From Micromonosporaceae bacterium (GTDB lineage Bacteria > Actinomycetota > Actinomycetes > Mycobacteriales > Micromonosporaceae): 31,051 bases of DNA. Shown piece after piece: positions 16,914 to 24,439 of this stretch. The position numbers and the translations under genes are program-made. Every line of letters begins with the position of its first letter. The first letter of the stretch is position 1. The stretch is from assembly GCA_003543035.1 (NCBI GenBank), contig DPJL01000380.1, positions 1-31,051 on the forward strand, in the 5' to 3' direction. The notes under the pieces are model-generated. The model had not been told where the DNA came from. It searched no databases and saw only the letters and a program-made list of their open reading frames with translations.

Positions 16914-16998
16914 GGCGGTCAGAGTTCCTGACTCCCGGACAACTCCGGTCACAGTGGCGGGACCGCCCCAGATTCGCACTGGGTTCCTCCCAACCGCC
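16914..16998 (-). promoter_or_regulatory. Cobalamin riboswitch upstream of cobN
   Basis: The minus strand holds the cobalamin aptamer core: GGAACCCAGTGCGAATCTGG, GGCGGTCCCGCCACTGTGA and AGTCAGGAACTCTGACCGCC. The ends pair as P1, with GGCGGTT at 16992-16998 against GACCGCC at 16914-16920. It should lower expression of the whole cobN-to-cbiX operon when cobalamin is plentiful. Aptamer order, spacing and the distance to the cobN start (about 50 bases) are normal for the class. Confidence 0.95.
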
Positions 16999-17005
16999 TG
17001 CGGCG

Positions 17006-17011
17006 ATACTA
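17006..17011 (-). promoter_or_regulatory. Candidate -10 element of the cob operon
   Basis: TAGTAT on the minus strand places a transcription start near 16999, exactly at the 5' end of the riboswitch P1 helix. No good -35 is visible at the expected distance, where the DNA is already the first codons of the divergent GNAT gene. Confidence 0.45.
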
Positions 17012-17023
17012 CAGACTGGCAAG

Positions 17024-17815
17024 ATGCACGAGGAGACAGCCGCCCTCGCCGCCGCCAGAGCCGGCGTGCGGATCGACACGGTTAACGATCAGCACGCCCT
17101 GCACGACGTGGAGAACCTGCTGGCCAGGATCTGGCAGATGCCCTCCGGCCAGGGCCCGGTACCGGTCGACGTGCTGCGATCGATCGCTCATGCCGGAGGT
17201 GCCGTCCACGTCGCCTACGCCGGGCAGGAGCCCGTCGGTGCGTCGGTCGCCTTCTTCTCCGCACCCGAGGACAAAGCGGTCTACTCTCTCGTCGCAGCTG
17301 CCCGCAGCAGCGACCGCGGGGTCGGCTTCGCCCTGAAACAGGCGCAACGCGTCTGGGCCCTGCGCCGCGGCGCCACCACGATGCGTTGGACCTTCGACCC
17401 ACTAGTAGGCCGAAACGCACGGTTCAATCTGATGAAACTTGGTGCGGTGGCTCGCGAGTACACGGTGGACTTCTACGGGGCGATGGACGACGGAGTGCAG
17501 GGCTCGGACGAGACCGACCGGCTGACCGCCGAGTGGACCTTGGACATCGACAAGCTTCCCTCCGAAGTGGACGCTCCGGCCGAGGCGAGCCGGCTCGCGC
17601 AGGAGGCGCCCGACGGAGGTCCGCTGGTCGCCAAGGACGAGCGGGGACTTTGGTGCCGGGTACCCGCCGACATCGTCGCGCTGCGGCGAAGCGACCCGGG
17701 CGAGGCCAGCCGGTGGCGCCTAGCCTTACGTGAGGTATTCGTTCCCGCCTTCGCGGAAGGGCACGTGGCCACCGGGATGACCCGCGACGGCTGGTACCGA
17801 TTGGAGCGCCAATGA
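17024..17815 (+). CDS. GNAT-family acyltransferase (COG3375-like), partner of the N-acylamino-acid racemase
   Basis: A 263-residue protein of the GNAT superfamily group that usually sits next to N-acylamino-acid racemases. Seen: AHAGGAVHVAYAGQEPVGASVAFF near residues 55-78, a VGFALKQAQRVWALRRGATTMRWTFDPL segment around residue 100-127 that fits the acyl-CoA binding region, and NARFNLMKLGAVA after it. Known from Geobacillus: a GNAT succinyltransferase and a racemase act in turn to convert D- to L-amino acids. By analogy this enzyme would acylate a D-amino acid. The ATG at 17024 is only 26 bases from the cob riboswitch. The only upstream purine run is weak (GGCAAG), so the message may be leaderless. 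Its stop overlaps the racemase start (ATGA). Confidence 0.78.
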   Translation: MHEETAALAAARAGVRIDTVNDQHALHDVENLLARIWQMPSGQGPVPVDVLRSIAHAGGAVHVAYAGQEPVGASVAFFSAPEDKAVYSLVAAARSSDRGVGFALKQAQRVWALRRGATTMRWTFDPLVGRNARFNLMKLGAVAREYTVDFYGAMDDGVQGSDETDRLTAEWTLDIDKLPSEVDAPAEASRLAQEAPDGGPLVAKDERGLWCRVPADIVALRRSDPGEASRWRLALREVFVPAFAEGHVATGMTRDGWYRLERQ

Positions 17816-18918
17816 ACCTCGAACGGATCGAGCTCATTCACATCCGGATCCCGCTCGTGGGCGCGTTTCGCACCTCGTTCGGCACCGACACTGTCCGCGA
17901 CACCTTTCTCCTACGCGTGGTCACGCCGGGTGCCGAAGGCTGGTCCGAGTACGGCGGTGACCCCGATCCGCTCTACAGTTCGGAGTTTTCCGCGAGCACC
18001 GAGATCGTGCTGCGTGAGCATCTGATCCCCCGGCTCGCCGCGCTCGACAACGTCACCGCGACCGGCGTGAGCCCCGCGCTCAAGGCAATCAAGGGTCACC
18101 GGATGGCCAAAGCCGTGCTGGAAACGGCGATCCTCGACGCCGAGCTGCGTACCTATGGCATGCCGTTGAGCACCTATCTGGGTTCGGTGCGCGATCGGGT
18201 GCCGGCCGGGGTTTCGGTCGGCATCATGGACTCGATTCCAGAGCTGCTCGCGAAGGTGGCGGGCTACCTGGCCGAGGGATACGTCAGGATCAAGCTCAAG
18301 ATCGAGCCGGGGTGGGATGTCGAGCCGGTCCGGGCAGTGCGCGCCGAATTCGGCGATGACGTGCCGTTGCAGGTCGACGCCAACACCGCGTATGCGCTGA
18401 CCGACGCGCCGCACCTGCGCAAGCTCGACGAGTTCGGGCTGCTGCTCATCGAGCAGCCGCTCGAGACCGATGATCTGCGCGGTCATGCCGCGTTGGCGGG
18501 CTTAATTGGTACACCCATATGTCTTGACGAATCAATTTCGTCGGCACGTGATGCGGCAACGGCAATCGCGATGGGCGCTTGCGCCAACGTGAATATCAAG
18601 CCCTCCCGGGTGGGCGGATACCTTGAGGCGAGGCGGATTCACGATGTCGCCTCGGCAAACGGAGTACCGGTCTGGTGCGGCGGAATGCTCGAGACCGGCG
18701 TCGGCCGGGCCGCGAATCTGGCGCTCGCCGCACTGCCCGGCTTTGTGCTGCCGGGCGACACCTCGGCCTCAAACCGTTACTACGCCGAGGATCTGACCGA
18801 GCCCTTCGTTCTCGAGCGCGACGGCCACGTGGCACTGCCCACCGGCCCGGGCATCGGAGTCGAGGTGCTGCCGGAAGTGTTGGCGCGCTTCACAGTTGCT
18901 CGCCGGGTGCTCTACTGA
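17812..18918 (+). CDS. N-acylamino-acid racemase / o-succinylbenzoate synthase (enolase superfamily)
   Basis: A 368-residue enolase-superfamily enzyme of the MenC/NAAAR group. All active-site residues of the group are in place: the KLK pair K161 and K163, metal ligands D189, E214 and D239, and K263. It also keeps GVSVGIMDSIP, EGYVRIKLKIEPGWDVEPVRAVR and NIKPSRVGGYLEARRIHDV. Length and sequence are very close to the Amycolatopsis N-acylamino-acid racemase as I recall it. Such proteins can racemise N-succinyl or N-acetyl amino acids, make o-succinylbenzoate for menaquinone, or both. The GNAT partner and the lack of other men genes here favour the racemase. Codons around 18496-18565 are unusually AT-rich and include a TTA leucine at codon 231. 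Confidence 0.9.
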   Translation: MNLERIELIHIRIPLVGAFRTSFGTDTVRDTFLLRVVTPGAEGWSEYGGDPDPLYSSEFSASTEIVLREHLIPRLAALDNVTATGVSPALKAIKGHRMAKAVLETAILDAELRTYGMPLSTYLGSVRDRVPAGVSVGIMDSIPELLAKVAGYLAEGYVRIKLKIEPGWDVEPVRAVRAEFGDDVPLQVDANTAYALTDAPHLRKLDEFGLLLIEQPLETDDLRGHAALAGLIGTPICLDESISSARDAATAIAMGACANVNIKPSRVGGYLEARRIHDVASANGVPVWCGGMLETGVGRAANLALAALPGFVLPGDTSASNRYYAEDLTEPFVLERDGHVALPTGPGIGVEVLPEVLARFTVARRVLY

Positions 18919-19271
18919 CGTCCCTCCCGGAGCCGGATTACGAGCAGTGTCACGGCTGCAGCTGCCACGAGCGTCGCGAGGATGCCGAATCCCACCATCC
19001 CCTCTGTCCGCCAGGTCACGTTCCACAGGCGGCTCTCCAGCAGAAGAGCCACCGAGCCCAGCGCGATGGTCAGGGTGCAGAGCGCGATCGGCGCTCCATA
19101 GCGGACGGTCTGGACGCGAGGTGGCTCCCGGCCTTCCAATCTGGCCAGCACGATCTGCATCGGCCGGTCGATGCGCATGGTCTCGACCACGTCCGTGGCC
19201 AAGATCTGCTCGAGCTGATCCGGCCGCAGGTTCACGGTGGGCCAGCGATCCTGTTCGTCCTCTTCCCGCAT
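18912..19271 (-). CDS. Hypothetical protein with two C-terminal membrane helices
   Basis: A 119-residue protein I do not recognise. Residues 1-55 are polar and charged, with LRPDQLEQILATDVVETMRIDRP in the middle. Two hydrophobic helices follow, about residues 60-78 and 92-113, joined by a short loop with tryptophans, and the tail is basic. This looks like a small inner-membrane protein with a cytosolic N-terminus. The ATG at 19271 lacks a clear ribosome site; a TTG at 19328 would add 19 residues but falls inside a palindrome. The stop overlaps the racemase stop by seven bases on the other strand. The gene diverges from an MFS transporter. Confidence 0.65.
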   Translation of the reverse strand: MREEDEQDRWPTVNLRPDQLEQILATDVVETMRIDRPMQIVLARLEGREPPRVQTVRYGAPIALCTLTIALGSVALLLESRLWNVTWRTEGMVGFGILATLVAAAAVTLLVIRLREGRQ

Positions 19272-19318
19272 GGCTACATGCTGAGAAGCCAACCGCCCTT
19301 CGTCACATCCGCCTAAAG

Positions 19319-19333
19319 GACAGTTCAACTGTC
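19319..19333. promoter_or_regulatory. 15-base palindrome between divergent genes, possible operator
   Basis: GACAGTT-C-AACTGTC is a perfect 7-1-7 inverted repeat in the 127-base gap between the membrane protein and the MFS transporter. Flanks add further partial symmetry (TAAAG on the left, ATTAA on the right). Size and symmetry fit a homodimeric repressor site. It starts 80 bases before the MFS GTG. No regulator gene is adjacent, so the binding protein is unknown. Confidence 0.5.
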
Positions 19334-19398
19334 ATTAAACAGGCCCAACCCGGAAATCTCGATCGCGACGAGCGCTCCCACGCGGCTAGTGTCGGCTG

Positions 19399-20661
19399 GT
19401 GCACAGCTATCGGAGCGACCTGTCGCTGCTCAAGGACCGCCGCTTCGCGCTGTTGATGTCCGCCCGGGCGATCTCCGTGCTGGGCGGTTCGTTCGCCCCT
19501 GTGGCCCTGGCCTTCGGCGTGCTCGGCCTACCCGGCGCCAACGCCGGTACCCTCTCCGTGGTGCTGACCGCCGGAGCTGTCCCAATGGTGGCGTTCATGC
19601 TGGTGGGCGGCGTGATCGCGGATAGGCTTCCGCGCCAGCGGGTGATGCTGGTGGGCGAGATCATGAACGCGGTCACCTACCTCAGCCTGGCCGCCATGCT
19701 CATCACCGGCTGGACTCCGGTCCCGGCTCTGGCCGCCGCGGCGGCTTTCGGCGGCGTCGGATTGGCGATCTTCTTCCCGGCGATGACCGGGATCATTCCC
19801 GAGGTGGTACCGGCCGACCGGCTTCAGGCCGCAAACGGCATCATCGGCTTGGGTACCAACAGTTCCCGCATCGCCGGCTTTGTCGCCGGTGGCGGCGCCG
19901 TCGCACTGCTCGGGCCCGGCTGGGCGCTCATTGCGAGCGGCCTGCTTTTCACGGTCGCCGCCTGCCTTATCGCCCTGCTAGGACACCATGGCTGGCCACG
20001 CCCGAACGGGACGCAACGGCACTCGGTCCTCGCCGATCTACGCGAGGGCTGGCAGGTCTTCATCAGCAAGCAATGGCTCTGGGTGGTGGTGGCACAGTTC
20101 TCGGTCCTGGTGATGGCTCTGCAAGGCGCCCACGGTGTGCTCGGCCCGGTGGTGGCCCAGCAGGAGCTCGGCGGAGCCGCGGCCTGGTCGGCCGTGCTGG
20201 CCGGGGAAGCCGTCGGCATGGTGGTCGGCGTGGTCATCGCGATCCGGATGCGCCCAACCCGGCCGATTCTCGTCGCCACCCTGATGATGTTCCCGATTGC
20301 GTTGCCCTATCTCCTACTCGGGCTCGGAACTCCACTGTGGACAGTCGTTGGTGCCGCGGTGATCAGTGGAATCTGCTTGGACATCTTCGGGGTCCTATGG
20401 AACACGACGATGCAGCGGGAGATCCCGCCCGAGGCTCTCTCGCGAGTCAGCTCCTACGACGCGCTCGGGTCACTGATGTTCGGCCCGATCGGCCTGTTCG
20501 TCGCCGGGCCGGTGGCCATTTGGATCGGCCCCCGCCCGGCCCTGCTCGCCTGCGCCGCGGTGGTTGTCCTCAGCACTGCAGCGGCTCTGCTCTCTCCCGG
20601 CGTTCGCCAGCTGCGGGCACCCGTCGCAACGCCTGACCCGGTCCTCGTCACTTCCCAGTGA
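19399..20661 (+). CDS. MFS transporter, EntS/MFS_3-like exporter
   Basis: A 420-residue major facilitator with about twelve hydrophobic segments. It begins LLKDRRFALLMSARAISVLGGSF, the usual start of the EntS-like exporter group, and the loop after helix 2 holds GGVIADRLPRQRVM, the conserved G-x-x-x-D-R loop. It also has PAMTGIIPEVVPADRLQAAN near residue 135, another mark of this group. Substrate unknown; relatives export siderophores, drugs or macrolides. The start is GTG at 19399 with no strong ribosome site. A palindrome at 19319-19333 may regulate it. The two-component genes downstream may or may not be linked, as a 167-base gap separates them. Confidence 0.88.
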   Translation: MHSYRSDLSLLKDRRFALLMSARAISVLGGSFAPVALAFGVLGLPGANAGTLSVVLTAGAVPMVAFMLVGGVIADRLPRQRVMLVGEIMNAVTYLSLAAMLITGWTPVPALAAAAAFGGVGLAIFFPAMTGIIPEVVPADRLQAANGIIGLGTNSSRIAGFVAGGGAVALLGPGWALIASGLLFTVAACLIALLGHHGWPRPNGTQRHSVLADLREGWQVFISKQWLWVVVAQFSVLVMALQGAHGVLGPVVAQQELGGAAAWSAVLAGEAVGMVVGVVIAIRMRPTRPILVATLMMFPIALPYLLLGLGTPLWTVVGAAVISGICLDIFGVLWNTTMQREIPPEALSRVSSYDALGSLMFGPIGLFVAGPVAIWIGPRPALLACAAVVVLSTAAALLSPGVRQLRAPVATPDPVLVTSQ

Positions 20662-20828
20662 CCTTGTCGGACGCGATGAGCGCGACGAGTCCGAGGGTCG
20701 CCAGCACCACGTTCGCGAAGATCTCGCACCGGGCGAGCAAAACGCTCAGCCGAATCAGGCCAAGGTCTTCGATGCAGGCCGGAAATCGAGACCAAAGTAT
20801 CGGGGCCACGCCGGTAGTTTGGTCACCG

Positions 20829-21977
20829 ATGGACAAGACCGCGCCCGTGACACGGCCCAAGCGCAGCACGCGCGACTGGGTCGTGGATATCTGTGCCTTC
20901 GTCCTCGCAGTCGGTTTCGGTGTGCTCGTTGGTCTTTCGAGCCCCGACCCTCCCACTGCGCCGCAATGGCTGCTGACCGCCGACCAGCTTGCCGCCGCGG
21001 CGGCCTGTGCCGCGCTGTGGCTACGCCGGCGATGGCCGGTGGCGCTCGCTCTAGCCCTGGTACCGCTGGCCACCTTCTCCGAGCTGTCGTCGGGCGCGCA
21101 AGCCGTGGCGCTGTTTACGGTCGCGGTCCACTGCTCGTTCAAGACCACCGCGCTCATGGGAGCCCTCGGGCTGGCGACGATGCCCGTCTACATGGCGATC
21201 CGGCCCGAGCCGGAAATACCCAGCCTGTTGATCGTGCTCTTCGGCACGGCCCTCACGCTGGCCATCATCGGGTGGGGTCTGTTCATCCGGCACCGGCGGC
21301 AACTGTTGCTGTCCTTGCGGGAAAGAGCCGTGCGAGCGGAGACCGAGGCACGACTGCGCGCCGAGCAGACCCAGCATCAGGTCCGGGAGCAGATCGCGCG
21401 CGAGATGCACGACGTACTCGGCCATCGACTCTCGCTGCTGAGCGTTCACGCGGGTGCCTTGGAGTACCGCCCTGGCGCCTCGGCCGAGGAGATCGCGCGC
21501 ACCGCTTCCGTGATCCGGGCCAGTGCTCATCAGGCCCTGCAGGATCTGCGTGAGGTGATCGGCGTGCTGCGCGCACCCGTCAACGAGTTGCCGCAGCCGG
21601 TTCTCACCGATGTTCGCGAGCTCGTCGCCGAGTCGGGCCGAGCCGGGATGCGCGTGAGCCTGGACATGGAGGTGGCCGATGAGGCCCCGGAAAGCATTGG
21701 CCGCACGGTGTACCGGACAGTGCAGGAAGGTTTGACCAACGCCCGCAAGCACGCCCCGGGCGCTTTAGTGGAAGTGTTGATCAAAGGTGCACCCGGATCG
21801 GGGGTATCCGTGGAAGTCAACAACACCAACGGTTTCCGCCCGCTGCCAACTCCAAGCTCGGGCCAGGGCCTGATCGGCCTGGCCGAACGGATCACCCTCG
21901 CCTCGGGCCGACTTGAGCACGGGCACACCGATTCCGGCGGCTTCCGCCTCGCTGCCTGGATACCCTGGCCGCAATGA
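20829..21977 (+). CDS. Two-component sensor histidine kinase, NarL-type (HisKA_3)
   Basis: A 382-residue membrane kinase. Residues 20-155 contain about four to five hydrophobic segments forming a membrane sensor with little extracytoplasmic sequence. A coiled linker follows (about 156-190), then the HisKA_3 dimerisation box REMHDVLGHRLSLL with H194 as the phospho-acceptor. The HATPase_c domain ends the protein, with NARKHAPG (N box) and GQGLIGLAERITLASG (G box). I chose the ATG at 20829; a GTG at 20658 overlapping the MFS stop would add 57 residues of low-complexity sequence, which I doubt. The stop overlaps the response regulator start (ATGA), so the two are a pair. Signal unknown. Confidence 0.92.
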   Translation: MDKTAPVTRPKRSTRDWVVDICAFVLAVGFGVLVGLSSPDPPTAPQWLLTADQLAAAAACAALWLRRRWPVALALALVPLATFSELSSGAQAVALFTVAVHCSFKTTALMGALGLATMPVYMAIRPEPEIPSLLIVLFGTALTLAIIGWGLFIRHRRQLLLSLRERAVRAETEARLRAEQTQHQVREQIAREMHDVLGHRLSLLSVHAGALEYRPGASAEEIARTASVIRASAHQALQDLREVIGVLRAPVNELPQPVLTDVRELVAESGRAGMRVSLDMEVADEAPESIGRTVYRTVQEGLTNARKHAPGALVEVLIKGAPGSGVSVEVNNTNGFRPLPTPSSGQGLIGLAERITLASGRLEHGHTDSGGFRLAAWIPWPQ

Positions 21978-22636
21978 CCGTCTACATTCGAGTGCTCATC
22001 GTCGACGACGATCCGCTCCTGCGAGCGGGGCTTACCATGATGCTCGGCGGCGCTCCCGACATCGCGGTGGTCGCCGAGGCCGCGGACGGCACCCAGGTCA
22101 AATCCATGGTGGAGCGCCACTCCCCCGATGTGGTGCTGATGGACATCCGGATGCCCGCGATGGACGGGCTGACCGCCACCGAGGCATTGCGTTCACAGCC
22201 CAAGGCGCCCGAGGTCATCATCCTGACAACCTTCGACGCCGACGAGCATGTGCTGCGTGCGTTGCGGGCAGGTGCCGCAGGCTTTGTACTCAAGGACACC
22301 CCGCCTGCGGAAATCGTCAACGCCATCCGGCGTGTGGCCCAGGGTCAGCCTGTGCTATCACCGGCCGTCACCCGCAGACTGATAGACAAGGTCACCGACT
22401 CGCCGCGGGACGAGCGCCGCCGCCAGGCCCGGCAGCTGGTGGCTCAGCTCAACGATCGCGAGCGCGAGATCGCCGTCGCGGTCGGCCAGGGCCTGTCGAA
22501 CGCCGACATCAGCACGACCGTTTTCCTAAGCGTGCCAACGGTAAAGACGCACATCTCCCGCATCCTCACCAAGCTGGATTTGAACAACCGCGTGCAGATT
22601 GCGTTGCTGGCTCACGATGCCGGGCTGCTCGACTAG
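21974..22636 (+). CDS. NarL/FixJ-family response regulator
   Basis: A 220-residue DNA-binding response regulator. The receiver domain has the acidic pocket DDD at residues 11-13, phospho-acceptor D57 (VVLMDIRMP), T85/T86 and K107 (FVLKDTP). A linker follows, then a LuxR-type helix-turn-helix: LNDREREIAVAVGQGLSNADIS and VPTVKTHISRILTKL at about residues 157-205. It is the output partner of the kinase just upstream. Target genes cannot be read from the sequence; the MFS exporter upstream is a reasonable guess from position. Confidence 0.95.
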   Translation: MTVYIRVLIVDDDPLLRAGLTMMLGGAPDIAVVAEAADGTQVKSMVERHSPDVVLMDIRMPAMDGLTATEALRSQPKAPEVIILTTFDADEHVLRALRAGAAGFVLKDTPPAEIVNAIRRVAQGQPVLSPAVTRRLIDKVTDSPRDERRRQARQLVAQLNDREREIAVAVGQGLSNADISTTVFLSVPTVKTHISRILTKLDLNNRVQIALLAHDAGLLD

Positions 22637-22660
22637 CGCGGGCGGGATGACTCGCAAAGT

Positions 22661-22702
22661 CGCTCATCGAAAACGATGTCTCCGCACGGTTTTCGATGAG
22701 CG
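22661..22702. terminator. Bidirectional terminator-like inverted repeat
   Basis: Perfect 14-base arms (CGCTCATCGAAAAC and GTTTTCGATGAGCG) with a 14-base loop fill most of the 69 bases between the convergent response regulator and GNAT genes. The hairpin is strong in both directions. It lacks a U-tract but sits where both transcripts must end. Confidence 0.7.
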
Positions 22703-22705
22703 CCG

Positions 22706-23278
22706 TCAGATGGTGCGGCGCATGATGACCCGGCGTCCGGTCGGTGGGCGCTCGTGCACGGTGAATCCGGCCCGGGTGAACAGCGCGACAGTCCCGGTGT
22801 AGAGCTCAGCGGCGGCCAGCTTCTTTCCGTCCGAGGTGTCGACCGGATAGGCCTCCAAAATGGACGCCCGATGGCTGCGAGCGTAGGCGGGCAAAGCTTT
22901 CAACAGTGCTCCGGCAACACCGGTCCGCCGATGGCCGCGATGGATGAAGAAGCACGTGACCGACCAGACTGCCGCCTTCTCCTCGGTTTTCGGCTTCAAC
23001 GCGGGAGAACGCAGCACCCGCGGATACGCCGAGCGCGGTGCCGCCGCCACCCAGCCGACCGGCTCGTCGCCCGCATATCCGAGCAACCCGACCGGTTCCC
23101 CGCCGCAGACCACCTCCTCGAAAGCGGCGTGGTTACCCGGGTTCCCGTTAGCGCTGAACTCCTTGCTCGATATCCGCCACCACATGCACCAGCAACCCGA
23201 ATAGGCTCCACTGGGCCCGAAGAGCGTCTCCAGGTCAGGCCATCGCGTGGCGTCGACCGGGTGCACGTCGATTTTCAC
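22706..23278 (-). CDS. GNAT-family N-acetyltransferase
   Basis: About 190 residues of the GNAT fold. An N-terminal CWCMWWR motif marks a subgroup with a Cys/Trp-rich segment. GEPVGLLGYAGDEPVGWVA is the central strand pair, FFIHRGHRRTGVAGALLKAL near residue 115 is the acetyl-CoA loop (R-x-x-G-x-A), and GFTVHERP is near the end. Substrate unknown. The start is uncertain: a GTG at 23278 lies close behind GGAG, while a TTG at 23290 directly follows the sulfotransferase stop. It is the fourth and last gene of the DUF1214-SDR-sulfotransferase run, but it may be only loosely tied in function. Confidence 0.82.
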   Translation of the reverse strand: MKIDVHPVDATRWPDLETLFGPSGAYSGCWCMWWRISSKEFSANGNPGNHAAFEEVVCGGEPVGLLGYAGDEPVGWVAAAPRSAYPRVLRSPALKPKTEEKAAVWSVTCFFIHRGHRRTGVAGALLKALPAYARSHRASILEAYPVDTSDGKKLAAAELYTGTVALFTRAGFTVHERPPTGRRVIMRRTI

Positions 23279-23290
23279 TACTCCAGACAA

Positions 23291-24439
23291 TCACAGGTAT
23301 GCGGCGAACCGTTCGTCGACCTGCTCACCGGTCAGCCCGAAGTTGGCCAACTCATAGCGGTGAGCGGGACGGCGCTCCCCCGATCTGCTCTCCGCATGCA
23401 GATCCGTCATCGCTGTCCTTGCCTCGTCGCTGAGTGGCGTTCCGAGGCGGGCATAGATGGTCTCCACCACCGCCATCGGATCGGCGACGAAGTCGTCGTA
23501 CTGCACGTCCACGAAGTACGAGGAGTCGTGCTTGGCGCGGTCGGCCGTGAACTGATCGAGCCCCCGCGCCCACAGATCGAGCTGATCGCGCCCGACCACC
23601 TCACCCTGGTACACCTCCGACCAACCTTGCGAGGCCTGCCCATTGAGGCTGCATACCGAGGCGATCGCCACTCGCGGCGAACGATGGGTCTGGATCACGA
23701 GTGCGTCGGGGTACACCGCCAGCAATGCGTTGAGCGCGAAGAGGTGGCTCGGGTTCTTGAGCACCCAGCGCTTCTCCTGATCGGGCAGGCCGATCAGTTC
23801 CAGGTTGCGCCGGTGCCGTTGATACGCCTCGGTCCAGTCCTGTCCTTGTAGCCATAGCGAATAGGTGGGGATGTGGGCCAGGCACTCGAACGAGACCGAG
23901 CGCATCGACTGTCGCAACAACTGCCAGCATTCCTCAACCTGCTCGGCCGAGGTGTAATGCACGCCCATGAACTCGGGATGCTCGACGTGGTGCTGCCGAT
24001 AGCCCGCCTGGATCGCCGCGAAGATGGGGTTCTCCTCCCACGTCTCGCGGGGCGGGCGAGGTTGCGGTACCTCGGTTAGCCAGAGCTCCGGGCCCTGATG
24101 CGCCGGGTCGGCCGTAAGGAGGCGATGCAGGGCCGTAGTCCCGGTCCGGGGCAGCCCGGTGACGAAGACTGGGCGCTGGATTGGGGTCTGGGCGTACTCC
24201 GGATGCTGTTGCCAGGCCGATTCGCTAAGCAGGCGAGCCATCAATGCACCCCGCACAAACGATCGCATCACTTTGTTGCCCAATGGCGTCAGTGCCGCTT
24301 CCCCGGCATAGGAGTCCAGGAGCACCTGCAGACCGTCGCGATAGTCGCCGTCACCGAAGTCTTCCAGCCCGGTGACTTTGCTCGCCGACGCATGCAGATC
24401 CTCCACCGTACCAACGCTTTCCCGGCCCGGAGAACTCAT
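23291..24439 (-). CDS. Sulfotransferase family protein (PAPS-dependent type)
   Basis: A 382-residue sulfotransferase. The 5'-phosphosulfate loop is GLPRTGTTALHRLL, residues 95-108. The WVLKNPSHL segment around 225-233 and THRSPRVAIASV around 251-262 fit the 3'-phosphate binding site of the Sulfotransfer_3 type common in mycobacteria and relatives. It should move sulfate from PAPS to a hydroxyl of a small lipid, sterol or polyketide. The ATG at 24439 overlaps the SDR stop (ATGA). The operon context, with a KstR-like site and an SDR, suggests a steroid or lipid alcohol as acceptor; that is inference. Confidence 0.88.
   Translation of the reverse strand: MSSPGRESVGTVEDLHASASKVTGLEDFGDGDYRDGLQVLLDSYAGEAALTPLGNKVMRSFVRGALMARLLSESAWQQHPEYAQTPIQRPVFVTGLPRTGTTALHRLLTADPAHQGPELWLTEVPQPRPPRETWEENPIFAAIQAGYRQHHVEHPEFMGVHYTSAEQVEECWQLLRQSMRSVSFECLAHIPTYSLWLQGQDWTEAYQRHRRNLELIGLPDQEKRWVLKNPSHLFALNALLAVYPDALVIQTHRSPRVAIASVCSLNGQASQGWSEVYQGEVVGRDQLDLWARGLDQFTADRAKHDSSYFVDVQYDDFVADPMAVVETIYARLGTPLSDEARTAMTDLHAESRSGERRPAHRYELANFGLTGEQVDERFAAYL

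Noticed and set aside
20648..20809. Minus-strand reading frame ending in a hydrophobic helix (ANVVLATLGLVALIA) and stopping inside the MFS gene end
   Set aside because: It reads like a small membrane protein, but the only starts are a GTG at 20809 without a ribosome site or others antisense to the kinase gene. Possible real small gene or remnant, not strong enough to call.
20658..20828. Longer N-terminus for the histidine kinase from a GTG overlapping the MFS stop
   Set aside because: The added 57 residues are low-complexity, unlike a sensor domain, and the membrane region starts normally after the ATG at 20829.
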